A stretch of 64,000 bases of DNA from Paenibacillus sp. SC116 (GTDB taxonomy: Bacteria; Bacillota; Bacilli; Paenibacillales; Paenibacillaceae). The notes under the pieces were generated by a model. The model saw only the letters and a list, made by a program, of their open reading frames with translations, did not search any database and was not told the origin of the DNA. This document shows positions 8,743-16,665 of the stretch, piece by piece. A program made the translations under genes and the position numbers. The DNA is taken from NCBI RefSeq assembly GCF_024733555.1, contig NZ_JANIOF010000005.1, forward strand, positions 186,001 to 250,000. The letters run 5' to 3'. The first letter of the stretch is position 1. Every line of letters begins with the position of its first letter.

Positions 8743-9786
8743 TTACTTATGATATCGTTCCATAAATACCGCTAACTGTTGAGATACCTGCTGCATCAGA
8801 TTAATTACTTTTGCATATTCCATTCGAGTCGGACCAAGAAGTCCAATCGTTCCTAGATTCTGACCGTGAACCGAATATGTTGCGGTAATTAGACTGCAAT
8901 TGGATATAGCGGCATGTGAATTTTCCTGACCAATCCGCACTTGAATGCCAGAACCTTGATCCACTGCACCTGGCGAGCCAATCACTTTAATCAAAGCAGG
9001 CGTTTCCTCCAGCAGCTCCCAGATTGTCTTAATCCGATCCACGTCTTGGAACTCTGGTTGGTTCAGCATGTTCGTCGTTCCGCTCAAGTATACTTCTCGA
9101 TGAGCCTCACCACCGCTAAGGACAGTCTCTATCATCGAAATCATCTCTTGGGCATGAGATACATATTTGCTCATCTCATCACCAATTTCTTTGTACAACT
9201 GCGATCTCAACGTAATGAGTGGAACACCAGTCAACTTCGTATTAAGCAAATTCACAACCTTCTCTAACTCCGATGTCGAGATACCTGGTGGAATAGCTAC
9301 TGTTTTATTTTCAACATGACCTGTATTCGTCACAATGATCGCAACTGCCGTATCTTCATTCAGGGGCAGCAGTTGAAAATGTCTTAATGTCGTATCGAAC
9401 ATGCCCGGACCAAGTGCAATCGACGTGTAGTTCGTTAGCTGAGCTAATGTAGAAGCTGTATGCTGAACAACTTGTTCCATCGCTGTTATTTTTTCCGCAA
9501 ACATCGATTTCAATCGATGCACTTCTTCTTTGGACAAATCGTCCAAGCGAACAAGATGATCGACATAATAACGATACCCTTTGTGAGAAGGGATGCGCCC
9601 TGCCGACGTATGAGGCTGCTCTAGAAAACCAAGCTCCTCAAGATCCGCCATCTCGTTTCGTATCGTCGCCGGACTGTATCCAACGTCGCCACGTTTCGAA
9701 ATGCTGCGCGAACCGACCGGTTCTGCCGAGCTAATGTAATCATCTACTATCGCTGTTAATATAAGTCGCTGGCGTTCCGTCAACAT
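8743..9786 (-). CDS. hrcA: Heat-inducible transcription repressor HrcA
   Basis: A 347-residue repressor that binds CIRCE operators to hold heat-shock chaperone genes off until GroEL-type chaperonin becomes titrated by unfolded protein. The N-terminal winged helix (LTERQRLILTAIVDDYISSA, then GYSPATIRNEMADLEELG and QPHTSAGRIPSHKGYRYYVD) is typical; the C-terminal GAF-like domain ends in QQLAVFMERY. Two in-frame ATGs exist at 9792 and 9786; the GGAGG is seven bases before the second, which is preferred. It is the first gene of the operon and has a perfect CIRCE 59 bases upstream, so it represses itself. Known GroEL-HrcA feedback raises the question whether the adjacent archaeal-type chaperonin could also take part. 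Confidence 0.98.
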   Translation of the reverse strand: MLTERQRLILTAIVDDYISSAEPVGSRSISKRGDVGYSPATIRNEMADLEELGFLEQPHTSAGRIPSHKGYRYYVDHLVRLDDLSKEEVHRLKSMFAEKITAMEQVVQHTASTLAQLTNYTSIALGPGMFDTTLRHFQLLPLNEDTAVAIIVTNTGHVENKTVAIPPGISTSELEKVVNLLNTKLTGVPLITLRSQLYKEIGDEMSKYVSHAQEMISMIETVLSGGEAHREVYLSGTTNMLNQPEFQDVDRIKTIWELLEETPALIKVIGSPGAVDQGSGIQVRIGQENSHAAISNCSLITATYSVHGQNLGTIGLLGPTRMEYAKVINLMQQVSQQLAVFMERYHK

Positions 9787-9845
9787 ACGCATCCCTCCAA
9801 ATATTAAGTATAGGCAGGTTTATGCCCATCCGAACTTCCTCTTCG

Positions 9846-9872
9846 TTAGCACTCATCACCGTCGAGTGCTAA
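9846..9872 (-). promoter_or_regulatory. CIRCE operator of the hrcA-dnaK operon
   Basis: The perfect inverted repeat TTAGCACTC - 9 bases - GAGTGCTAA is the canonical CIRCE element bound by HrcA. It sits between the -10 region and the hrcA start codon. Confidence 0.99.
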
Positions 9873-9883
9873 CCGATATAACA

Positions 9884-9913
9884 AAAATACCAAACGGACA
9901 AGACGATTGTCAA
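9884..9913 (-). promoter_or_regulatory. Sigma-A promoter of the hrcA operon
   Basis: On the minus strand TTGACA (9908-9913) is followed after 18 bases by TATTTT (9884-9889), with the CIRCE operator just downstream. The -35 box begins within two bases of the stop codon of the upstream acetyltransferase gene. Confidence 0.7.
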
Positions 9914-9914
9914 G

Positions 9915-10382
9915 TCAGTTCAGTACTTTAAGCACTGCTATTTCATCACAACAATGTTGTTTGCTGCAATGGATACAATCCTTCCATACTTTTTCAGGAA
10001 AAATTTCTTTCTCCACAACCGAGAAACCATTTTTCTCGAAAAAGCGAACTTCATAGGTTAATGCCATTACCTTGGACAAGTTTCTTTCCTTAGCCATCTG
10101 CATCAAAGTATCCATGATCATACTGCCAATTCCTTTTCCTTGATAGCCAGGAGATATTCCTAATGATCGAACTTCAACGAGATCTTGACCAAGCTGACAT
10201 AACGATCCGCATCCAACTAGCTCCCCTTCCGCTTCAACAACAACGAAATCTGGAATCAAAGTTGCTAGCATCTCACGTGTACGCGGTAGCATAATCCCTT
10301 GAACCGCATACCCTTGTATTAATTGAAAGAGCGCCTCTATATCGCTCTGTGTCGCCAAGCGGCAAACCAATGTCGTGGTCAT
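9915..10382 (-). CDS. GNAT family N-acetyltransferase, ArgA-like
   Basis: A 155-residue single-domain acetyltransferase. The acetyl-CoA binding motif is seen in SPGYQGKGIGSMIMDTLMQ, and the end of the domain reads ALTYEVRFFEKNGFSVVEKE. The C-terminal segment EIFPEKVWKDCIHCSKQHCCDEIAVLK, a Cys-rich tail with a CxxC and a CC pair, resembles that of short N-acetylglutamate synthase-like proteins (ArgA-type GNATs), which suggests an amino acid acceptor. The frame opens further upstream, but AGAGGTGA seven bases before the ATG at 10382 supports that start. Its stop lies just before the hrcA promoter. The real acceptor is not known. Confidence 0.8.
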   Translation of the reverse strand: MTTTLVCRLATQSDIEALFQLIQGYAVQGIMLPRTREMLATLIPDFVVVEAEGELVGCGSLCQLGQDLVEVRSLGISPGYQGKGIGSMIMDTLMQMAKERNLSKVMALTYEVRFFEKNGFSVVEKEIFPEKVWKDCIHCSKQHCCDEIAVLKVLN

Positions 10383-10539
10383 CGCAACTTCACCTCTGGA
10401 TCGTGATTGCAAATATGAATACGAATTAATATACATCAATATGCATAATATTTCAATCCTGTATAGGAAAAAATATATCCAGCTATGGCCTTTTTTTTGA
10501 AGCTGCGCAAGGCCTTATCCGAGCCTACTATGAAACAAA

Positions 10540-10567
10540 CAAAAAGAGGCACCATAATGGCGCCTCT
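10540..10567 (-). terminator. Terminator after hemW
   Basis: On the minus strand AGAGGCGCC - ATTAT - GGTGCCTCT is followed by TTTTTG. It ends the hemW transcript before the acetyltransferase gene. Confidence 0.88.
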
Positions 10568-10659
10568 CTATATACAAATGTGGATAAATTCTTTTCGCTG
10601 TATAAACCCCATCATAAGTTGCATGTTTGTTGCCATAAGGTGCTTTCTCAAGAAACGAA

Positions 10660-11862
10660 TTATTCCTCAGTAAGCGCACCAACAAATGTACCAAACACAT
10701 CGTTGCCAAACAGCACTCCGCGATCTGTCAATCGATATCCGATCTCTGTAACCTCTATTAACTCCGAAGCAAGCAATTTTTTCAATTGAGCTCCAAATAT
10801 ATCATCAAAGTCGCGTCCGCCAAATTGAGTCTGGAAGCGAGCACGGTTGACTCCTTCATGCATGCGCAGACCAACCATCATAAAGTCTTCCATCGCTTCC
10901 TGCTCATCTACTTCAAATGAATCTAGACGAGGCAGACCGCTCTTGCAAGCCTCATTATAAGGATTAACACCCTTTATGTTGATATGGCGCTGCCCTTGTA
11001 CATACCCGTGTGCACCAGCACCAATACCGTAATAGTCTTCATTGCGCCAATACGTCTGATTGTGTCGACTTTCATACCCTGGCTTGGCAAAATTACTGAT
11101 CTCATACTGAACATATCCCGCAGCTTTCATTCGCTCCATAATAAGCAAATACATAGCTAACTCCGCCTCTTCACTTGGCAGCGGCAGCTCGTTGCGGCGG
11201 AACATCGTATGGAACAACGTATTCTCCTCTACCTTTAAGCTGTAAATCGACAAATGCGGCAGATCTAGCTCAAGCGCACGATCCAAGCTGTGAGACATCA
11301 TTTCCAATGTCTGATTCGGCAAGCCGAACATCAAGTCGATCGACATGTTCTCATAACCAACTCGTCTCGCAGCCTCAATACTGCGGTATACGTCATCTGT
11401 ATGATGGATACGTCCGATATCTTTCAGCAATGTGTTGTTAAATGACTGCACACCAAAGCTAATACGGTTCACACCGCCAGCCATCATGACACGAAGCTTT
11501 TCCTCATCCGTCGTACCCGGGTTAGCCTCCATACTGAACTCAATATTGTTATTCCAGCTTGGGAAATGAGTACGCACAGACTTGAGGAAAAATTCCATCT
11601 CTACTGGATTCAATACAGTAGGCGTTCCTCCACCTACAAAAATCGTATCGATCGTTCCAGCAGGTTGTTGCTGCACCGTATATGCCATCTCACGATCCAT
11701 TGCCTGCAAATGCTCCATCACAGGCTGGTCTTTCAGAACGTAAGAGTTGAAATCGCAATAAAAGCACTTATTTGTACAAAACGGTATATGAATATAGACA
11801 GCCCGCGGCGAGTGGCTTGCCTGTACTTGCTGTTGAATGGATGACTCCGCTGAAGCCGTCAT
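10660..11862 (-). CDS. hemW: Radical SAM heme chaperone HemW
   Basis: A 400-residue radical SAM protein of the HemN/HemW family. The iron-sulfur cluster motif is CTNKCFYCDF (CxxxCxxC) within YIHIPFCTNKCFYCDFNSY at about residues 23-41, and the glycine-rich SAM-binding region is IFVGGGTPTVL. The length and the position next to lepA and hrcA match HemW, once annotated as an oxygen-independent coproporphyrinogen oxidase but now known as a heme-trafficking chaperone that inserts heme into respiratory enzymes. GAGGAGG is five bases upstream of ATG. The gene has its own sigma-A promoter and its own terminator. Confidence 0.95.
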   Translation of the reverse strand: MTASAESSIQQQVQASHSPRAVYIHIPFCTNKCFYCDFNSYVLKDQPVMEHLQAMDREMAYTVQQQPAGTIDTIFVGGGTPTVLNPVEMEFFLKSVRTHFPSWNNNIEFSMEANPGTTDEEKLRVMMAGGVNRISFGVQSFNNTLLKDIGRIHHTDDVYRSIEAARRVGYENMSIDLMFGLPNQTLEMMSHSLDRALELDLPHLSIYSLKVEENTLFHTMFRRNELPLPSEEAELAMYLLIMERMKAAGYVQYEISNFAKPGYESRHNQTYWRNEDYYGIGAGAHGYVQGQRHINIKGVNPYNEACKSGLPRLDSFEVDEQEAMEDFMMVGLRMHEGVNRARFQTQFGGRDFDDIFGAQLKKLLASELIEVTEIGYRLTDRGVLFGNDVFGTFVGALTEE

Positions 11863-11896
11863 AACTTCCTCCTCGTTGCTTTCTTTTATTTAGTAC

Positions 11897-11925
11897 AGAA
11901 TAGCACACTCCTATACGCTTCTCAA
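11897..11925 (-). promoter_or_regulatory. Sigma-A promoter of hemW
   Basis: On the minus strand TTGAGA (11920-11925) is followed after 17 bases by TATTCT (11897-11902), about 35 bases before the hemW start. This separates hemW from lepA and the small gene upstream. Confidence 0.65.
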
Positions 11926-12101
11926 TCTTCTTCGACCTTAACCCTGCATATCCTCACTCGCTTTTACAAACCCAAAACCTCTATGCTATACAACCCTTGC
12001 GTGCTATGTAAGAATGATTAGTCATATTAAAATATAAGAGACATACTCTTTTGTTGATATATCTAAACTCCAATACAGAGCATCTCTCTTGTGCAGCTCA
12101 A

Positions 12102-12464
12102 TCATATTTTTCTAAAGCCTGCCGGCAGCGTACCTGTTCGGCGAATTTCCCTTACTTGAGCTTCGGTTAATCGAATATTCGATGATATAAGAGATTCAAC
12201 ATCATTGCCAGCGATCAGGTCATCTAGATCAGGAATGTTTCGGCTCCCTCTATATATACGGAAATTTCCTTTGAAATTAATCCGAGTAAACAATACTAAG
12301 GTTGCATTCGCGCTCGTAGAAAAGAAACGCAAACTTTCTACTTCGTCCGTGTTCGTTAATCCTAAATTCCCGTTAAGAATACGTGCCCTGCCTCGATAAT
12401 TTTCCTCGGAATAAAGTGTCAACCTCGGATATACCACTTGTGAGATATGAACAACTTCGTCCAT
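12102..12464 (-). CDS. Small beta/gamma-crystallin-like protein with two Greek-key repeats
   Basis: A 120-residue protein without signal peptide or membrane segment. It holds two similar repeats. Repeat 1 contains YSEENYRG (residues 18-25, the Y-x6-G crystallin core) and DEVESL (40-45). Repeat 2 contains FTRINFKG (59-66, again aromatic-x6-G) and NDVESL (87-92). These match the Greek-key core and approximately the calcium-binding N/D-N/D-x-x-S/T-S motif of microbial beta/gamma-crystallins, with Leu in the last place. A short helical C-terminus follows. Such domains bind calcium and stabilise proteins; the role here is unknown. AAGGAGGGAG precedes the ATG. It is a single gene placed between lepA and hemW, which are neighbours in Bacillus. 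The fold call is by motif only. Confidence 0.72.
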   Translation of the reverse strand: MDEVVHISQVVYPRLTLYSEENYRGRARILNGNLGLTNTDEVESLRFFSTSANATLVLFTRINFKGNFRIYRGSRNIPDLDDLIAGNDVESLISSNIRLTEAQVREIRRTGTLPAGFRKI

Positions 12465-12615
12465 CGTACTCCCTCCTTCCCTTATTATATAAAATATGGC
12501 TTGCCAGGGAGTTTGGCTTGGACAACCAAATCAATTTCAAAAATATCTTTACACTTCACACTCAGGCAGTATCTCATCTTACACCCACACATACAAAAAA
12601 TTTCTGAGAGCAAAC

Positions 12616-12651
12616 ACAAAAAAGAACCGTGCCCCTATTAGGCACGGTTCT
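12616..12651 (-). terminator. Terminator after lepA
   Basis: On the minus strand an 11-bp perfect stem AGAACCGTGCC / GGCACGGTTCT is followed by TTTTTTG. It closes the yqxA-lepA transcript. Confidence 0.95.
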
Positions 12652-12691
12652 CTGTACAACATACTTATGTCTACACAAGTATGCGTTCTGC

Positions 12692-14512
12692 TTACTTGCT
12701 GTCGTCAATCTTAAGAACCGCCATGAATGCTTCTTGCGGAACCTCTACGGAACCGACCTGCTTCATGCGCTTCTTACCTTCCTTTTGCTTCTCAAGCAAT
12801 TTACGCTTACGGGAGATGTCACCACCGTAACATTTAGCCAATACGTTTTTACGCATCGCTTTAACCGTCTCACGAGCAATAACCTTTGTCCCGATCGAAG
12901 CTTGAATCGGTACCTCGAACATTTGACGAGGAATCAATTCGCGCATCTTCTCACATACCACTTTACCACGTGAATAAGCGCGGTCTTTGTGTACTATGAT
13001 GGACAAGGCATCGACTTGCTCACCATTAAGCATAATATCCATCTTCACGAGGTTCGAACGACGGTAGCCGGATAGCTCATAATCGAACGATGCATAACCT
13101 CTTGTGTTGGATTTCAACTGATCGAAGAAGTCGTACACAACCTCAGACAATGGGATGTGATACGTAATTGTTACGCGAGTCGTATCTAGATATTGCATAT
13201 CAACGAACTCACCACGCTTGCCTTGGCAAAGTTCCATAATAGCTCCAACATAATCGTTAGGAACAATAATCGAAGCTTTGACGAATGGTTCTTCAACAAA
13301 GTCGATCTTTTGTTGTTCCGGATAATTGGATGGATTATCAATACGAAGTACTTCTCCATCTGTCAGCGTAACACTATAAATAACGCTTGGTGCTGTTGTA
13401 ATCAATGGAATGTTGAACTCACGCTCGATACGCTCTTGGATAATTTCCATGTGCAATAGTCCCAAGAATCCGCAACGGAAACCAAACCCTAGCGCTGTAG
13501 ATGTTTCTGGCTCAAACGTCAAAGATGCATCATTCAACTGCAACTTCTCCAGAGCCTCACGCAGATCGTTATAGTCCGTAGTCTCGATCGGGTACAATCC
13601 ACAGAATACCATTGGGTTAATTCTACGGTAACCAGGCAATGCTTCTGCTGTAGGATTTTTCATATCCGTAATCGTATCACCGACACGCGTGTCGCCAACA
13701 TTTTTGATACCAGCAACAACGAATCCTACGTCACCTACGTTCAACTCATCCACACTCGTCATACGCGGCTTGAATGCGCCTACTTCTATAACTTCAAACG
13801 TCTTGCCTGTTGCCATCATTTTGATCTTGCTGCCTGCGCGAATCGCTCCGTTCACAACACGAACATAGACAATTACGCCTTTGTACGGGTCATAGTGGGA
13901 ATCAAAAATAAGCGCCTTCAACGGCTCTTCTGGATCACCAGTTGGAGCCGGAATCTTCGTAACGACTTGCTCCAAGATCTCACGAATACCGATACCTGCC
14001 TTCGCAGATGCATGAACAGCATCCGAGCAATCCAAGCCGATTACGTCTTCTACTTCTTTCTTCACTCGCTCTGGATCTGCACTTGGCAAATCGATCTTGT
14101 TAATAACCGGAATAATCTCCAAGTTGTTATCAAGCGCCAAATATACATTAGCCAACGTCTGTGCCTCGATGCCTTGAGCAGCATCGACAACTAGCAATGC
14201 CCCTTCACAAGCTGCCAAACTACGGGAAACTTCATACGTGAAGTCGACATGTCCTGGCGTATCGATCAGGTTCAAAATGTATTCTTCACCATCGTCCGCC
14301 TTGTAAGTAAGACGAACCGCTTGCAATTTAATTGTAATACCACGTTCACGCTCCAGATCCATCTGGTCAAGCACCTGTGCTTGCATTTCGCGGGAAGTCA
14401 ATGCTCCCGTATACTCCAGAATGCGATCGGCAAGCGTGGACTTTCCGTGGTCAATATGTGCAATAATACAAAAATTGCGAATTTTCTTCTGTCGTGACAG
14501 CAATTCCGTCAT
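12692..14512 (-). CDS. lepA: Elongation factor 4 (LepA, ribosomal back-translocase)
   Basis: A 606-residue translational GTPase that acts on stalled or stressed ribosomes. GTPase motifs: [14 protein letters not shown] (P loop) near residue 17, DTPGHVDF, and [13 protein letters not shown]-like domains follow, then the LepA-specific C-terminal domain with [20 protein letters not shown]. The longer frame starts at 14584, but a sigma-A promoter lies inside that extension, so the ATG at 14512 ([10 protein letters not shown], the usual LepA beginning) is the start. Order yqxA-lepA-hemW matches Bacillus, apart from the small crystallin-like gene inserted after lepA. Confidence 0.98.
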   Translation of the reverse strand: MTELLSRQKKIRNFCIIAHIDHGKSTLADRILEYTGALTSREMQAQVLDQMDLERERGITIKLQAVRLTYKADDGEEYILNLIDTPGHVDFTYEVSRSLAACEGALLVVDAAQGIEAQTLANVYLALDNNLEIIPVINKIDLPSADPERVKKEVEDVIGLDCSDAVHASAKAGIGIREILEQVVTKIPAPTGDPEEPLKALIFDSHYDPYKGVIVYVRVVNGAIRAGSKIKMMATGKTFEVIEVGAFKPRMTSVDELNVGDVGFVVAGIKNVGDTRVGDTITDMKNPTAEALPGYRRINPMVFCGLYPIETTDYNDLREALEKLQLNDASLTFEPETSTALGFGFRCGFLGLLHMEIIQERIEREFNIPLITTAPSVIYSVTLTDGEVLRIDNPSNYPEQQKIDFVEEPFVKASIIVPNDYVGAIMELCQGKRGEFVDMQYLDTTRVTITYHIPLSEVVYDFFDQLKSNTRGYASFDYELSGYRRSNLVKMDIMLNGEQVDALSIIVHKDRAYSRGKVVCEKMRELIPRQMFEVPIQASIGTKVIARETVKAMRKNVLAKCYGGDISRKRKLLEKQKEGKKRMKQVGSVEVPQEAFMAVLKIDDSK

Positions 14513-14555
14513 TCGATCTAATACCCCCACCACTGTGCCAAGTTTCAATTGTTTT

Positions 14556-14584
14556 ATTATACCGAATAACGCCGTCGGCATCAA
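14556..14584 (-). promoter_or_regulatory. Sigma-A promoter of lepA
   Basis: On the minus strand TTGATG (14579-14584) is separated by 17 bases from a perfect TATAAT (14556-14561). The expected transcript start is downstream of the first in-frame ATG, which rules out the longer lepA reading frame. Confidence 0.82.
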
Positions 14585-14598
14585 TGGCGCCGTAATAT

Positions 14599-15048
14599 TT
14601 AGAACAATCTATCAAATATGCCCACAACAGCTTGGATTCCTGCCTCAGACAATCTAGATAAGAAACCAGCTGTTTTATCCGCTAATTGGTTGACCGGAGG
14701 CTCTTCAATTGGAGGCAATCCCAGATGCTCAGGCATTTGCTTCTCCCATTCTTCAGTTGCCTGCTCCTCGTTACGATGATTCGCATCAGACAAAGGCTGC
14801 ATTCGTTGATTCCACTCCGATTCCCAACGTGAAGCCGATTCCGAAGAATCTACTTGGGCATTCCATTGCTGCTTCTCTAATGGCTGCTGCCCACTGTCAG
14901 GCAGCTTGACTGAATTCTCAGCGGCAGCAGTTTGCGGCATAGGACCATACACCCTTTCGATACCTAGGCGCGTCCATTCCATACCTACCATGACCCCGAT
15001 AATCGTAAACAGAATCAAAACCGTAATGCGCGGCACAATACGTTTCAT
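14599..15048 (-). CDS. yqxA: YqxA-like protein (DUF3679)
   Basis: A 149-residue protein with a single N-terminal membrane segment ([18 protein letters not shown], residues 8-25) and a hydrophilic outer part rich in Gln, Glu, Ser and Pro. A short amphipathic C-terminal helix ends in [10 protein letters not shown]. The position, between spoIIP and lepA, and the topology match yqxA of Bacillus, a sporulation-associated gene with no proven function. CGGAGG is seven bases before ATG. It lies 69 bases after spoIIP on the same strand and is probably co-transcribed. The identification rests mainly on synteny and topology. Confidence 0.78.
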   Translation of the reverse strand: MKRIVPRITVLILFTIIGVMVGMEWTRLGIERVYGPMPQTAAAENSVKLPDSGQQPLEKQQWNAQVDSSESASRWESEWNQRMQPLSDANHRNEEQATEEWEKQMPEHLGLPPIEEPPVNQLADKTAGFLSRLSEAGIQAVVGIFDRLF

Positions 15049-15117
15049 CCCGAAACCTCCGTTTCAATAGGTACCGAAGCACAATAGAAGGTGTCTCCCA
15101 AAATGTTCTGTCTTAAC

Positions 15118-16434
15118 CTAGCCAATAGAGGTAGCGGCATTCGTATCACCATGCAATTGTTCTGGGAAGTAGGCTGAATACGCCTTCTTGCCTTTGTTAC
15201 TGTCCGCATTCACTGGTTTCGTTACTGGCTTATCTCCTTGCTGCTTATGCACGATATCAGCAATTAAATCTGCTAGCAAATCTACGGTCCGGTAGCTTTC
15301 CTCCAACGTATTGTCGATACCGCCTATTTCTACAATGACACTGTTTGGAGATATAGATTGATTATACTCACCGTTCCCCTGTGCAGCAGACTTGCCCCAG
15401 ATGCCACGGGATATGCCTGGATAATCTTTTTCCAACCTACTATGAATTTCTGAAGCGAATTTCTCGTTCTTCTTCCAGTTCGGATTGCGATGTCCAATAA
15501 TAAAGTATACTTGGGCATATGATTTATTATTAATCGTTACCGTTGAATCTTCACGACCAAGCGCATCACGATGAATATCAAAAAAGAACTGTAAATCTTG
15601 ATGCTGCGACATCGCTTCTTTGATCGTGCTATGCGAGTATTTATAGGACTGATTCCACTTGTATCCTTCCACACTGGAGGCATAATCTTTATCGGAATGC
15701 GCAGCCCCTACTCCTCGCTTCTCTAATTGATCCTGAAGTCGTTTGCCAACAAGTGTAATGTTCAACTCATCATCGTTTGGATTGGAACTTTTACTTTTCA
15801 GTACTGGATTCCACGATTCCCGATTATGCGAGTGATAAATGAACACGACTTTATTGCTCAACTGTGAAGAAGGTCGTTTCGTACCAGAATCATCTTTTCC
15901 CGAGCTGCCCGGCAATGGCTTGAACTTATCACTCTGCGATGAACGAGGGTCATCTTCACCTTTCGTCAGTTGATCAGGCGAAGGCATATAATCAGCAGGC
16001 CCTTTAGCATACTGATTTCCCTCTGGAAGCCGAAGTGGAACGGTCTGTTCACGGTTGGCGCGCGGCAATTCTCCTGCCAGCAATGTCTTCGGATCAAGCG
16101 GATTCATATTTGTCATCAGACGAACGAACAGTCTTGCTGCATCCTTGCTATTCCATTGCAATTGCTGTGCAGAGGCTGGTACGCCTGGCATTTCCATCGC
16201 AATCGCGTTCATAAAAAGCTGTGTTGGCATTTGAGCCGCTATCCCTTTCATACCAGACAAGGGCGTCGACTGCGATTTCTGCTCTGCCATAACCCCTATG
16301 CCTATTACGATAAAAAAAGCAGCTGAAGCCACCGCCATCAGCATAAACATCCGACCGGATAAAAGGACAGGCTCCCACTTCTTAACAACCTGTTTATTCC
16401 AACGATTTTTGCTAGTCTCGTCATTCCATTGCAT
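15118..16434 (-). CDS. spoIIP: Stage II sporulation protein P (SpoIIP)
   Basis: A 438-residue cell-wall hydrolase of the forespore engulfment machine (SpoIID-SpoIIM-SpoIIP), with amidase and endopeptidase activity on peptidoglycan. One membrane anchor lies near the N-terminus (MFMLMAVASAAFFIVIGIGV). The catalytic domain in the second half has VFIYHSHNRESWNP, FFDIHRDALGR and VIVEIGGIDNTLEE, supplying the zinc ligands and catalytic Glu. A Ser/Asp-rich linker separates the two. The frame opens at GTG 16464; AAGGAGG lies before the ATG at 16434, which is preferred although the spacing of 11 bases is a little long. In Bacillus gpr lies directly upstream; here about 4.3 kb of other genes has come between. 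Confidence 0.95.
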   Translation of the reverse strand: MQWNDETSKNRWNKQVVKKWEPVLLSGRMFMLMAVASAAFFIVIGIGVMAEQKSQSTPLSGMKGIAAQMPTQLFMNAIAMEMPGVPASAQQLQWNSKDAARLFVRLMTNMNPLDPKTLLAGELPRANREQTVPLRLPEGNQYAKGPADYMPSPDQLTKGEDDPRSSQSDKFKPLPGSSGKDDSGTKRPSSQLSNKVVFIYHSHNRESWNPVLKSKSSNPNDDELNITLVGKRLQDQLEKRGVGAAHSDKDYASSVEGYKWNQSYKYSHSTIKEAMSQHQDLQFFFDIHRDALGREDSTVTINNKSYAQVYFIIGHRNPNWKKNEKFASEIHSRLEKDYPGISRGIWGKSAAQGNGEYNQSISPNSVIVEIGGIDNTLEESYRTVDLLADLIADIVHKQQGDKPVTKPVNADSNKGKKAYSAYFPEQLHGDTNAATSIG

Positions 16435-16665
16435 CGATTTGTCCGCCTCCTTGCCTGCTGTCACCGTCTTTCATTCACTCAAGACAACCTTGCAAGAAAC
16501 CAGAAATGTTGAGTAACTACGGAAATATAGGACGAAGTGGTTAGAGCGTCGTCTCGTATACCATTTGCATTCTCGTAATCTCTCAATATTTCATAGGGTT
16601 GCAAGCATGCTCAAAATGAAAGATTGCTATTAGTAGACTCTATGAGGACAAACAAAATACTAGAA

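Noticed and set aside
12024-12107. 27-codon frame after the crystallin-like gene on the minus strand
   Set aside because: No ribosome binding site and no composition typical of a small protein; probably chance.
14513-14584. Longer LepA N-terminus from ATG 14584
   Set aside because: A TTGATG-17-TATAAT promoter covers the extension, and all LepA proteins begin at the motif [13 protein letters not shown]-like position.
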